DNA of 39,492 nucleotides from an uncultured bacterium (GCA_949296605.1 CASFPB010000042.1:24001-63492); one strand, 5' to 3'; positions 25,942 to 33,516 are shown, numbered from the stretch's first letter. Made by a program: numbers and translations. Notes: a model not told the origin generated them from the sequence alone.

Positions 25942-27164
25942 TGAATAGAGTAGAAGTAAAAGAAAGTAATGTATGTTTAAAAAGAATAGAAGAAAAATGT
26001 ATTAACTGTGGCATTTGCTTAAAAACTTGTAAAAGTGTAAATAATATAGAAAATGATTGCATAAATTGTGGGCAATGCATTTTATCTTGCCCAACCGGAG
26101 CATTAGTTCCCAAATATGATTATAAGCAAGTATTAAATTATATTAATGATACAAATTATGTGGTAGTAGTCTTTGTGGCCCCAGCAGTTAGGGTTGCAAT
26201 AGGGGATTCTTTTGGGTTTGAACCGGGAGAATTTTTAGAAGGAAAATTAGTCAGTGCATTAAAAAATATAGGTTTTAATTTTGTATTTGATACAACATTT
26301 GGGGCAGATTTAACTATTATGGAAGAATCACAAGAGTTGATAGATAGAATAAAAAATAAACAAACCCCAATGTTTACGAGTTGTTGCCCTTCCTGGGTTC
26401 TATATTTAAAAAAATATCATCAAGAATTAATAAAAAATTTAAGTACTTGTAAAAGTCCAATAGCAATGCAAGGTGCAATGATAAAAAGCTATTTTGCAGA
26501 TATGTATAACATTGATAAAGACAAAATTATATCAGTATCTTTAACCCCTTGTATTTCTAAAAAATATGAAAGAACATTATATCCAGATACTGATATAGTT
26601 ATTACAACAAGTGAATTAAGTTTAATGATAAAAGAATTAGGAATAGATTTTAAAAATTTAGAAAATTCTGAATTTGACAAACTTCTTGGAAAAGGAAGTG
26701 GAGGAGGATTAATATTTGGAGTTTCTGGTGGAGTAATGGAATCTACTCTTAGAACGGCTTATTACATGATAAATAAGGAAAAAGCTCCAGACAATTTTTA
26801 TAATCTTCAAGAAGTAAGAGGAGAAAAAGATATTAAAGAAGCAATTGTTGATATGAAAGAATACAAAATAAAAGTTGGAGTATTTAATAAAGTTTCAACA
26901 GTAGAAAAAAACATATCAAGAATTAAAGACTATGATTTTATAGAAGTAATGAGTTGCCCAGGTGGATGCATAGGTGGCGGTGGGCAACCACTGGTTGCAA
27001 TAAATGATTTAACAAATATTAGAGAAAAAAGAATAAATAGCATGTATGAAGATGATAAAAAAATGAAAATAAAAGAAAGTTATATGAATCCAGAAATCAG
27101 AGATGCATACGATTGCTATATTAATAAAAGAAATGTGGAATTACATACAAATCATAAAAATTAA
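25941..27164 (+). CDS. [FeFe] hydrogenase-like protein with two [4Fe-4S] clusters
   Basis: 407 aa, a compact monomer. Two ferredoxin clusters: Cys20/23/26/30 and Cys40/43/46/50. H-cluster motifs: L1 TSCCPSW (Cys148/149), L2 TPCISKK (Cys204), L3 EVMSCPGGCIGGGGQP (Cys339/343), so all four cluster cysteines and the proton-relay cysteine position are present. L2 has Thr where CpI-type enzymes have Met (MPCxxKK). The short N-terminus lacks the extra clusters and NADH modules of larger hydrogenases. It should evolve or sense H2, provided HydEFG maturases exist elsewhere in the genome. Translationally coupled to the TetR gene, an unusual pairing for a housekeeping hydrogenase. Confidence 0.9.
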   Translation: MNRVEVKESNVCLKRIEEKCINCGICLKTCKSVNNIENDCINCGQCILSCPTGALVPKYDYKQVLNYINDTNYVVVVFVAPAVRVAIGDSFGFEPGEFLEGKLVSALKNIGFNFVFDTTFGADLTIMEESQELIDRIKNKQTPMFTSCCPSWVLYLKKYHQELIKNLSTCKSPIAMQGAMIKSYFADMYNIDKDKIISVSLTPCISKKYERTLYPDTDIVITTSELSLMIKELGIDFKNLENSEFDKLLGKGSGGGLIFGVSGGVMESTLRTAYYMINKEKAPDNFYNLQEVRGEKDIKEAIVDMKEYKIKVGVFNKVSTVEKNISRIKDYDFIEVMSCPGGCIGGGGQPLVAINDLTNIREKRINSMYEDDKKMKIKESYMNPEIRDAYDCYINKRNVELHTNHKN

Positions 27165-27188
27165 AATTGAAATATTTAAATATATAAC

Positions 27189-27217
27189 TTTACAAATAAT
27201 GACAAAAAAAGTATAAT
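27189..27217 (+). promoter_or_regulatory. promoter of the thioredoxin-fold gene
   Basis: TTTACA (27189-27194), 17 bp, TATAAT (27212-27217). GAGGAGG starts at 27225, about where transcription should begin. Confidence 0.8.
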
Positions 27218-27235
27218 TTAGCATGAGGAGGATAT

Positions 27236-27829
27236 ATGAAAAAAGTAATATTGGGTATATTTTTAGCACTTAGTGTTTTATTGATACCAAACATTAAAGT
27301 AGCTGCAGATGAATTACCAACAATCACAGACCACGAAAAGGTTAAAGTTTATTTTTTTAGAGGGGATGGATGCAGCCATTGTTATGATTATTTAACTTAT
27401 TTTAGTAAAAATTATTATAAGTATAAAGACTATTTTGAATTTGTGATTTTTGAATCATGGAAAGAAAGTGGAAATACAGAACTTTTATATGATGTAAAAG
27501 AATATTTTGGCGAAGAAGCTGATTCATCAGTTCCATTTACAGCAATTGGTAGTGATTATTCAAGAATTGGATATAGTAGTGACGAAATTATCGAAGCGGC
27601 ATTAGAAGCATATCAAGACGAATCATATGAAGATTATATTGGGAAAATGATTGAAGAAGGCAATTATGAAGTTAAAGCAGAAACATTAGAAGAAGCATGT
27701 GCTGCTGAAGGAATTACAGTAAAGAAAGACTCTAAATCTAAAATAAGTGATGGTGCAGTAGTAGCAATAATATTTGGAATACTTATAGCAGGTTTTGGTG
27801 CTTTAGTTGTATTTTCAAGAAAAAAATAA
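27236..27829 (+). CDS. membrane-tethered thioredoxin-fold protein
   Basis: 197 aa. Signal peptide (1-24, MKKVILGIFLALS...VAA), then VKVYFFRGDGCSHCYDY with the redox CxxC at Cys46/Cys49, a likely cis-Pro in SSVPFTAIG (about 105), an acidic linker, a C-terminal membrane helix (about 172-193) and a terminal RKK stop-transfer. The active site therefore faces outside. It resembles extracellular thiol-disulfide oxidoreductases that help fold or repair Cys-containing surface proteins; no DsbB/CcdA partner is adjacent. Monocistronic. Confidence 0.82.
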   Translation: MKKVILGIFLALSVLLIPNIKVAADELPTITDHEKVKVYFFRGDGCSHCYDYLTYFSKNYYKYKDYFEFVIFESWKESGNTELLYDVKEYFGEEADSSVPFTAIGSDYSRIGYSSDEIIEAALEAYQDESYEDYIGKMIEEGNYEVKAETLEEACAAEGITVKKDSKSKISDGAVVAIIFGILIAGFGALVVFSRKK

Positions 27830-27840
27830 ATTAAATAATT

Positions 27841-27897
27841 ATCTTTAAAGGCAATAAGTATATAAAAATAAAATTAGGCTTTTAAAGATTTTTTTAT
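27841..27897 (+). terminator. terminator after the thioredoxin-fold gene
   Basis: ATCTTTAAA (27841-27849) pairs with TTTAAAGAT (27881-27889), followed by a T-rich tract; the loop is long (about 31 nt). Confidence 0.6.
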
Positions 27898-27974
27898 TGT
27901 ATTTTATATAACAAATATTATTTTAAAAGAATTAAAATGATATAAAAGAATTATTATTTTATGGCAACAAAAAA

Positions 27975-28007
27975 GTAAACATAAATTTTAAGATGTTTAC
28001 TTTTTTT
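27975..28007. terminator. bidirectional terminator
   Basis: GTAAACAT (27975-27982) and ATGTTTAC (27993-28000) with A and T runs on both sides, between convergent genes. It terminates the minus-strand gene ending at 28026. Confidence 0.75.
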
Positions 28008-28025
28008 GTAAAAGTTATAATTATA

Positions 28026-29048
28026 TTAAGATAAATTATATTTGTTTATAGAATATACTCTATCACCATTTAAGTTTATATAATAACTTGCAACTACTTC
28101 ACTAGATCCATCATCATAATTCATAGATAATTCTAAATGAACAGCATATCCAACAACGCCGGTTCCAGTAGTGTTTAAAACAGGAGTTATTACTTGATTT
28201 AATACTTTTTTTACGTCTTTATCAATATTCAATTTGCTAATTTCTTTTTGTAATTTTTCTGTATCGTTCTTAGCTAATTCGTATGCTGGTGCAGATGTAT
28301 TTTCGTCATAATATAAATTTAAATCTAATGCGCATCCATTTTGTGAAATATTAACGCCTAAAATATATGAGTTTGTATCATATTCGGAATTACCATATTT
28401 ACAATAAGTAGGATTAGATGGTTCACCAATTCCGTCTCCTATTGTTAAGTTTACTGATAATGGTGAAGTACTATTACCTGACATATCACTTACTACAATT
28501 TGAAGTGTGTATTTTCCTTCATCAGCATATTTACTGTAATCTATTAAATTACCATCTTGATCTTTGCCCATTTCGTAAAATGTAACTATACAACCAGAAT
28601 CACTGTTATCAGAACATTTTTCAATAAAGTCATTAGCTGCATAAGTTTCACCTTTGCCAATCGTTAAATCTTTCGTTGTTACATTTGGAATTTTAGTATC
28701 TACAACTGATAAAGTAGATAAATAATTAGTTTTATTAACTTCTATATTAACAGTGTATTCACCGACTTTTGCTAAATCTACATCATCATAAGAAATTATG
28801 ATATCATCTTCTTTAACATTTTGGAGCTCGGAGAAAAATAAAGTTTTATCAGGCAACTCAGAATTTACTTCAACAGTTACAACATCACGAATTTCTATAA
28901 CAGCATCTTTATTATCACCTTTATTTTTTAAGGATACAATTAAAATTACTGCAATAAAAATACATAAAACAACGACCCCTACAATTATATAAGCAATAAA
29001 AGACCTATTTGCACCTTTTACTCTTTGATTAAAAAATTTTCCTGCCAA
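28026..29048 (-). CDS. membrane-anchored Ig-like surface protein
   Basis: 340 aa. Short basic cytoplasmic start (KFFNQRVKGANR), one membrane helix (about 17-40), then an exterior region: two beta-sandwich-like repeats, the second with VTTKDLTIGKGETYAANDFIEKC and GKYTLQIVVSDMSGNSTSPLSVNLTIG, resembling bacterial Ig-like (DUF5011/HYR-type) domains, and a C-terminal domain of about 130 residues with a Cys pair. The start is TTG 29048, with AAGGAGGAA 5 nt upstream. Role unknown; the oxidoreductase gene just downstream on the opposite strand could act on its cysteines, but that is speculation. Confidence 0.78.
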   Translation of the reverse strand: MAGKFFNQRVKGANRSFIAYIIVGVVVLCIFIAVILIVSLKNKGDNKDAVIEIRDVVTVEVNSELPDKTLFFSELQNVKEDDIIISYDDVDLAKVGEYTVNIEVNKTNYLSTLSVVDTKIPNVTTKDLTIGKGETYAANDFIEKCSDNSDSGCIVTFYEMGKDQDGNLIDYSKYADEGKYTLQIVVSDMSGNSTSPLSVNLTIGDGIGEPSNPTYCKYGNSEYDTNSYILGVNISQNGCALDLNLYYDENTSAPAYELAKNDTEKLQKEISKLNIDKDVKKVLNQVITPVLNTTGTGVVGYAVHLELSMNYDDGSSEVVASYYINLNGDRVYSINKYNLS

Positions 29049-29074
29049 AATAATTCCTCCTTATTACTAAAATA

Positions 29075-29103
29075 ATATTATCATATTTTTAATATGCCTC
29101 CAA
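29075..29103 (-). promoter_or_regulatory. promoter of the Ig-like protein gene
   Basis: On the minus strand TTGGAG (29103-29098), 17 bp, TAATAT (29080-29075), 12 nt before the AAGGAGG site. Confidence 0.6.
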
Positions 29104-29235
29104 TAGATAATAATAAAAATAATAAAAATAACTAAAATAATTTAATAAAATAAAAAAAGAATAGTAAAATAGTTGTAAATTAGTGAAATATATGCTAATA
29201 TCATAAATGCAAGTTTATATTTTTATATTACTTGT

Positions 29236-29276
29236 TAAGTGGCGGGGATAATTGCGGACTTGCCCATTACCACTTA
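29236..29276 (+). promoter_or_regulatory. rplK leader hairpin, candidate L1 autoregulatory site
   Basis: TAAGTGG (29236-29242) pairs with CCACTTA (29270-29276); inside, GGG/CCC can pair, leaving an asymmetric GC-rich internal loop. It lies 29 nt before the rplK GTG. In other bacteria L1 represses the rplKA message by binding a leader that mimics its 23S site; that role is inferred by position. This is the most GC-rich patch of the neighbourhood. Confidence 0.6.
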
Positions 29277-29304
29277 CGCGAAAAAAATTATAGGAGGTGT
29301 TTTC

Positions 29305-29907
29305 GTGGCTAAAGAAGTCGTAAAAAAGATAAAATTACAAATTGAAGCTGGTAAAGCAACACCTGCACCACCAGTTGGGACAGTTTTAGGGCCTGCTGGA
29401 ATTAACTTGGGTGAATTTTGCACAAAATTTAATGAAGCTAGTCGTGATAAAATGGGTGACATAATTCCTTGCGAAATTACAATTTATGATGACAGAAGTT
29501 TTGATTTTGTTCTAAAAACTGCACCTGCAGCATTTTTATTAAAGAAAGTTGCAAAAGTAAATAAAGGAAGTAAAAAAGGTGCTAATGAAATTGTTGCTAC
29601 TATAACTAAGAAAGATCTTAAGGAAATAGCAGAAACAAAAATGCCAGACTTAAATGCATATGATGTAGAAGCTGCAATGAAACAAATTGCTGGAACAGCA
29701 AGAAATATGGGGATAGCTATAGAAGGTGTAAATGACACTGAATTAGCTGAACAAGAAAAAGAAGCAAAAGCAGAAGAAAAAGAACAAGCTAAAAGAGAAG
29801 CAGAATTAGCAGAACTAGAAGCAGAAGCAAAAGAAATGGCAGAAGCATCAAATGTTGATGTTCCTGTTCATGGTGACGAAGAAGAAACAGAAGAAGCAGA
29901 AAATTAA
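29305..29907 (+). CDS. rplK: ribosomal protein uL11 with acidic C-terminal extension
   Basis: 200 aa. Residues 1-143 are ordinary L11: [30 protein letters not shown], the proline-rich N-domain, and [16 protein letters not shown]. Residues 144-200 form an extra Glu/Ala/Lys-rich helical stretch ([20 protein letters not shown]...) ending in an acidic tail. Typical L11 is about 141 aa. GTG 29305 is chosen: AGGAGGTG precedes it, and it yields the conserved start [12 protein letters not shown]. Earlier in-frame codons lie in the leader hairpin. First gene of rplK-rplA. Confidence 0.95.
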   Translation: MAKEVVKKIKLQIEAGKATPAPPVGTVLGPAGINLGEFCTKFNEASRDKMGDIIPCEITIYDDRSFDFVLKTAPAAFLLKKVAKVNKGSKKGANEIVATITKKDLKEIAETKMPDLNAYDVEAAMKQIAGTARNMGIAIEGVNDTELAEQEKEAKAEEKEQAKREAELAELEAEAKEMAEASNVDVPVHGDEEETEEAEN

Positions 29908-29967
29908 TAATAAAAACATAAATAATAAAATGTCCGCTTAATTAACCACAGTTAAGGAGGTAAAAAA

Positions 29968-30666
29968 TTGAAAAAATATGGTAAAAAATATGTGGAAGCA
30001 TCAAAAAATATAGATAAAAATAAAATATACAATCTTGAAGATGCAATCAAATTAGTTAAAGAATCATCAGTTACAAAATTCGATAGTACAATCGATGTAG
30101 CAATTAAATTAAATATAGATTCTAAAAAATCTGATCAACAAATGAAAGGCTCATTATCATTACCAAATGGTTCTGGTAAAACAAAAAAAGTTTTAGTAAT
30201 TGCTAAAGGAGCATTTGCTGAAGAAGCTAAAAATGCTGGCGCAGATTTTGTTGGGGATAAAGACATGATTGATAAAATCAAGAATGAAAATTGGTTTGAA
30301 TTTGATACAATTGTTGCTACTCCAGATATGATGCCAGAAGTTGGTAAAATTGGTAATATTCTTGGACCAAGAAACTTAATGCCTAATCCAAAAGTTGGAA
30401 CTGTTACTACAAAAGTTGGTGCAGTAGTTGAAGACATTAAAAAAGGTATGGTAACATATAAAAATGATAAATTTGGAAATGTTCATACTATAATTGGTAA
30501 AGTTTCATTTGCCGAAGAAAAACTAGCAGATAACTTAAAATATGTTATTAGCACAATAGCTAAAGCAAAACCAAATACAGTAAAAGGAAATTTTATTGAA
30601 AATATTACAATTTCAACAACTATGGGACCTGGAATAAAAGTCGATAAAAATAGTTTTGACATTTAA
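29968..30666 (+). CDS. rplA: ribosomal protein uL1
   Basis: 232 aa, normal length. KYGKKYVEASKNID, VAIKLNIDSKKSDQQMKGSLSLPNGSGK, the hinge TPDMMPEVGKIGNILGPRNLMPNPKVGTV, and ENITISTTMGPGIKVD at the end. The start is TTG 29968, 7 nt after AAGGAGG. Second gene of the rplKA operon and its likely autorepressor. The -35 of the rplJL promoter overlaps its last codons. Confidence 0.97.
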   Translation: MKKYGKKYVEASKNIDKNKIYNLEDAIKLVKESSVTKFDSTIDVAIKLNIDSKKSDQQMKGSLSLPNGSGKTKKVLVIAKGAFAEEAKNAGADFVGDKDMIDKIKNENWFEFDTIVATPDMMPEVGKIGNILGPRNLMPNPKVGTVTTKVGAVVEDIKKGMVTYKNDKFGNVHTIIGKVSFAEEKLADNLKYVISTIAKAKPNTVKGNFIENITISTTMGPGIKVDKNSFDI

Positions 30667-30684
30667 AAAATTTTATAATATAAT
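30656..30684 (+). promoter_or_regulatory. rplJL promoter (perfect consensus)
   Basis: TTGACA (30656-30661), 17 bp, TATAAT (30679-30684). The -35 box overlaps the final Phe-Asp-Ile codons of rplA. Confidence 0.85.
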
Positions 30685-30699
30685 ACACGATAGAAAAAG

Positions 30700-30786
30700 C
30701 AAAACCGAAGACAGTAGGCATCAGTAAGACCTACCGAGGGGAACTTAAATCAAAAATTTTAAGCGTCCCTAGGGATGCTTTTCTAA
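30700..30786 (+). promoter_or_regulatory. ribosomal protein L10 leader
   Basis: Conserved block CGAAGACAGTAGG...CCTACCGAGG with GTAGG (30714-30718) paired to CCTAC (30730-30734), as in known L10 leaders, where the L10-L12 complex binds. A downstream hairpin AAGCGTCC/GGATGCTT (30761-30780) with a short T run can act as attenuator; CTTAAA/TTTAAG (30744-30763) overlaps its 5' arm and could compete with it. Confidence 0.88.
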
Positions 30787-30809
30787 TATATAAAATAAAA
30801 GGAGGAAAA

Positions 30810-31307
30810 ATGGCAAGCGCAAAAATTCTTGAACAAAAGAAACAAATTGTTGATGAAATTATTAACAAATTAAAAAATAGTGAATCTGTTATTATATTTC
30901 AATATCAAGGATTAACAGTTGAAGAATTAAGTTCTTTAAGAAGAGAATTAAAAAATGTTGATTCTGATATCAAGGTTTATAAAAACACTTTACTAAAAAG
31001 AGCTGCTGATGAACTAAAAATTAATTTAGATGAATTTTTAGAAGGCCCAAATGCAATTTTATTTGGAAAAACATTGCTTGAACCTATTAAGGTTATATCA
31101 GAATTTACAAAAAAACATGACAAATTAAATATAAGAGTCGGCGTTATCAGTGGTAATGTAGCAGACTTGTCTGTTATTAATGAATATGCAAGCATTCCAT
31201 CTAGAGAAGGATTACTTACTATGCTCGCTGGTGGTATGATGCAATATGTTAAAGATTTAGCTATAAGTTTAAATTTATATGCTGAACAAAAGGAAGGGAA
31301 GGAATAA
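30810..31307 (+). CDS. rplJ: ribosomal protein uL10
   Basis: 165 aa. SESVIIFQYQGLTVEELSSLRRELK, YKNTLLKRAADE and LEGPNAILFG are family hallmarks. It anchors the L7/L12 dimers on the stalk base together with L11. AAGGAGG is 5-6 nt before the ATG. Transcribed from a consensus promoter through the L10 leader; rplL follows 3 nt later. Confidence 0.97.
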   Translation: MASAKILEQKKQIVDEIINKLKNSESVIIFQYQGLTVEELSSLRRELKNVDSDIKVYKNTLLKRAADELKINLDEFLEGPNAILFGKTLLEPIKVISEFTKKHDKLNIRVGVISGNVADLSVINEYASIPSREGLLTMLAGGMMQYVKDLAISLNLYAEQKEGKE

Positions 31308-31310
31308 AAT

Positions 31311-31676
31311 ATGGCAAAATTAAACAAAGAAGATTTTATAAGTGCTTTAAAAGAAATGACTATTCTTGAAGTAAAAGAATTAGTAGATGCAATGAAAGAA
31401 GAATTTGGTGTTGACCCAATGGCAGTTGCTGTTGCTGCTGCACCTGCTGCTGCAGCTGATGAAGGTCCATCAACAAAAACAGTTGTATTAAAATCAGCTG
31501 GTGGAAACAAAATAGCTGTTATCAAAATAATTAAAGAAATAACTGGTTTAGGATTAGTTGAAGCTAAAGCAGTAGCTGATAATGGTGGAAATCTTAAAGA
31601 AAATATTCCAGCAGATGAAGCAGAAGCAATTAAAAATCAATTAACTGAAGCTGGAGCAGAAGTAGAATTAGTTTAG
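31311..31676 (+). CDS. rplL: ribosomal protein bL12
   Basis: 121 aa. N-terminal dimerisation helices (KEDFISALKEMTILEVKELVDAMKEEFGV), Ala-rich hinge (VAVAAAPAAAADEG) and the factor-binding domain with VVLKSAGGNKIAVIKIIKEITGLGLVEAKAVADN. Normal length. It binds the GTPase factors encoded downstream (fusA, tuf). Confidence 0.97.
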   Translation: MAKLNKEDFISALKEMTILEVKELVDAMKEEFGVDPMAVAVAAAPAAAADEGPSTKTVVLKSAGGNKIAVIKIIKEITGLGLVEAKAVADNGGNLKENIPADEAEAIKNQLTEAGAEVELV

Positions 31677-31683
31677 AAAAAGG

Positions 31684-31708
31684 CATCAACAATAGTTGAT
31701 GTTTTTTT
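31684..31708 (+). terminator. rplJL terminator
   Basis: CATCAAC-aata-GTTGATG followed by T7. Confidence 0.88.
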
Positions 31709-31719
31709 AAAGACTCAAA

Positions 31720-31748
31720 TTGACAACTATTTTCTATTTTTGTATAAT
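31720..31748 (+). promoter_or_regulatory. promoter of the micro-prepilin gene (perfect consensus)
   Basis: TTGACA (31720-31725), 17 bp, TATAAT (31743-31748), both boxes perfect. The predicted start is near 31755, and the AGAGG Shine-Dalgarno lies at 31779-31783. Confidence 0.85.
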
Positions 31749-31789
31749 TAATAACATAAAAATTGTATAAAATTAGAAAGAGGAAAAAT

Positions 31790-31909
31790 ATGAAAAAACT
31801 AAATAATGGTGGTTGGGGATTAGTTGAAATGCTAGTTCTAAGCGGTATATTGCTATTATGCTTATTAGTTGCAATTTATTTTATTTATGTTTTATATAAT
31901 AGTTTTTAA
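31790..31909 (+). CDS. 39-aa prepilin-like small membrane protein
   Basis: Encoded after AGAAAGAGG with a perfect sigma-A promoter. The N-terminus MKKLNNGG is followed by WGLVEMLVLSG and a continuous hydrophobic helix to residue 35. Cleavage after Gly8 would give Trp at +1 and Glu at +5, the class III (prepilin) signal, although +1 is normally Phe or Met. The mature protein would be 31 residues, essentially only the pilin helix with no globular head. It could be a minimal pilin or pseudopilin, a regulatory small membrane protein, or the remnant of a longer gene. The stop TAA lies inside the target duplication of the adjacent insertion sequence, and the same stop existed before insertion. Confidence 0.7.
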   Translation: MKKLNNGGWGLVEMLVLSGILLLCLLVAIYFIYVLYNSF

Positions 31910-31910
31910 T
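31903..31910. repeat. left target-site duplication (TTTTTAAT)
   Basis: Identical to 33452-33459 on the other side of the insertion sequence; 8-bp target duplication. Confidence 0.85.
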
Positions 31911-31945
31911 CAGTAAAAAAGAGTAAAAATAAATAATTAATGAAA

Positions 31946-31987
31946 AATAGATAGAATTTAATAAAAAATAATTCTATCTATTTTTTT
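31946..31987. terminator. bidirectional terminator in the IS left end
   Basis: AATAGATAGAATT (31946-31958) pairs with AATTCTATCTATT (31970-31982), 13 bp, with T and A runs outside. It can end the transposase message and block transcription entering from the micro-prepilin gene. Confidence 0.8.
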
Positions 31988-32090
31988 CTTCTCAAAATAA
32001 AGAATTTTATATCACGGCAAAAAGAACCTTTAAAGGTCTAAAAATTTTTTTGCAAAAAGTAGTGATTTCAAAGAACATTTGTAGTATAAT

Positions 32091-33377
32091 TTAATCATCA
32101 AATCTTAATTGAAAGTTAGTTTCTAAATTATTAAGATCTGAGGTTTTTGAAGTAAGAACTTTTAGAAGGAGTTTGCTTACTTCTTTTATTTTGAGTTTTA
32201 GAGATTTTGTTAGAAGATTTCCTTGCTCTAATAATTGTCTTATTGTATGAGCAAATTGAATAAAAAAATAATGATTTTTCATTGCAACATCATTTCTGCT
32301 ATTTAAATGTGAAATATTAAAAGTTCTATGTTTTTGAGTATAGAATCCTTCGTTTTCAATTTTCCATCTTTTTCTTCCCATAAAAACAATTTCTTTAATA
32401 TTAGAATCTTTGATTTCTAAGTCACTAATATATCTAAAAACAGTAGTTTTTTTCTTTTTAGTTTCTATATATTTAAAAGCTGATAACACGATGTCTTTAT
32501 ATTTTATACCAGTAGATAAATAATAATCTTTATGTGTAGTTTCATTCTGATAATTAATATTATCTTCAAATGTTTCATTAATTTCTCTTAGTCTATCTGG
32601 TTTAAGATTAAATATATAATTCCATTTATATTTCTTGCATAATTTTATAATAGGAGTAGTAGCATAAAGCCCATCACCAGTAATAATGAATTTATATTTT
32701 GGATAGTTTTTTTTAATTCTTTTAATAATTCTTTTAAATGCATTAGTTTCACAATCTTGTTTTTGTTTATCAGTTAGCATTTTCTCATTTTCAATAAATT
32801 CAGAATCTAAACTAATAACTATATTACCAACTACTAGTTTGCATTCTAAAACATATTTATAATATGAAATTTTACCATCTTTATGTTTTCTTTCAAGGCA
32901 ATTATTATTTAGATTATAATCATGATTAGATAGACCAGTACCATCAAATAATAATTGAAAGCAACCATTAAATCTATATTTATCAAACATTTTAGAACGT
33001 ATTAAAGTTTTTACAATATATTTTTGAATATTTCTTAGTTCATTAGTTTTAATATTTATAAATACATCTTGAATGGTTTCCCAATAAGGAATTTCTTCTA
33101 AATTTTGTCCACATATTTTAGATAAATTTTTAATACAGTCATTTGTGTTAAAATCATCAGAAGAAATATCAGTCATAGTAGTTAATCCACAAAGTAATCC
33201 GAATAATCTTGTAACACAAATAGTTTTCATTTTATAAGTAACATAGCTTTTATTTCTAACATCTGTTAGATTTTCAAACATATCTAATAACTTAGGTAAA
33301 TATTTTACTATTATAGAATATAATTCTTTTATCAAATCTTTATCTTTTCTTAGATTTCTTCTTTCTTTTCTATTCAT
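32091..33377 (-). CDS. IS transposase (DDE, IS4-like)
   Basis: 428 aa. Candidate catalytic residues: Asp145 in LLFDGTGLS, Asp235 in IITGDGLYA and Glu341/343 in RWKIENEGFYTQKH, the pattern of IS4-type transposases with a K/R-x-x-I-E-x-E signature. DDE chemistry moves the element by strand transfer. The frame is intact with a normal C-terminus, so probably functional. The ATG lies at the base of a hairpin (33376-33409) that may restrain translation. Exact IS family needs a database comparison. Confidence 0.9.
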   Translation of the reverse strand: MNRKERRNLRKDKDLIKELYSIIVKYLPKLLDMFENLTDVRNKSYVTYKMKTICVTRLFGLLCGLTTMTDISSDDFNTNDCIKNLSKICGQNLEEIPYWETIQDVFINIKTNELRNIQKYIVKTLIRSKMFDKYRFNGCFQLLFDGTGLSNHDYNLNNNCLERKHKDGKISYYKYVLECKLVVGNIVISLDSEFIENEKMLTDKQKQDCETNAFKRIIKRIKKNYPKYKFIITGDGLYATTPIIKLCKKYKWNYIFNLKPDRLREINETFEDNINYQNETTHKDYYLSTGIKYKDIVLSAFKYIETKKKKTTVFRYISDLEIKDSNIKEIVFMGRKRWKIENEGFYTQKHRTFNISHLNSRNDVAMKNHYFFIQFAHTIRQLLEQGNLLTKSLKLKIKEVSKLLLKVLTSKTSDLNNLETNFQLRFDD

Positions 33378-33409
33378 TACTACATACCACCTTTTTATTA
33401 TGTAGTAAT
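33376..33409 (-). promoter_or_regulatory. hairpin over the transposase start codon
   Basis: On the transposase strand ATTACTACATA (33409-33399) pairs with TATGTAGTAAT (33386-33376), 11 bp, with the AAAGGTGG Shine-Dalgarno in the loop region and the ATG at the closing base. Such structures limit transposase synthesis from read-through transcripts in other ISs; the role here is inferred. Confidence 0.6.
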
Positions 33410-33451
33410 TATATCAAATTCTTTGCGAAGAAAATTTACTCTTTTTTACTG

Positions 33452-33459
33452 TTTTTAAT
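33452..33459. repeat. right target-site duplication (TTTTTAAT)
   Basis: Exact copy of 31903-31910. Confidence 0.85.
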
Positions 33460-33467
33460 AAAATTTC

Positions 33468-33497
33468 TTGACATATATATTATATAAGTGATATATT
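33468..33497 (+). promoter_or_regulatory. str operon promoter
   Basis: TTGACA (33468-33473), 18 bp, TATATT (33492-33497). It begins only 9 bp after the IS target duplication, so the insertion spared it. Confidence 0.75.
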
Positions 33498-33516
33498 ATA
33501 AATGCGTTTAAAAACC

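Larger units (their letters stand above)
31911..33451. mobile_element. complete DDE insertion sequence, 1541 bp
   Basis: Perfect 17-bp terminal inverted repeats CAGTAAAAAAGAGTAAA (31911-31927) and its complement (33435-33451), flanked by the 8-bp direct repeat TTTTTAAT. One transposase gene on the minus strand and a 13-bp-stem bidirectional terminator inside the left end. Identical ends and target duplications indicate a recent, probably active insertion. It sits between the micro-prepilin gene and the str operon promoter without breaking either. Confidence 0.93.

Noticed and set aside
30977-31525. 182-codon minus-strand frame over rplJ and rplL
   Set aside because: Antisense shadow of two certain ribosomal protein genes; its Ala-rich part mirrors the L12 hinge.
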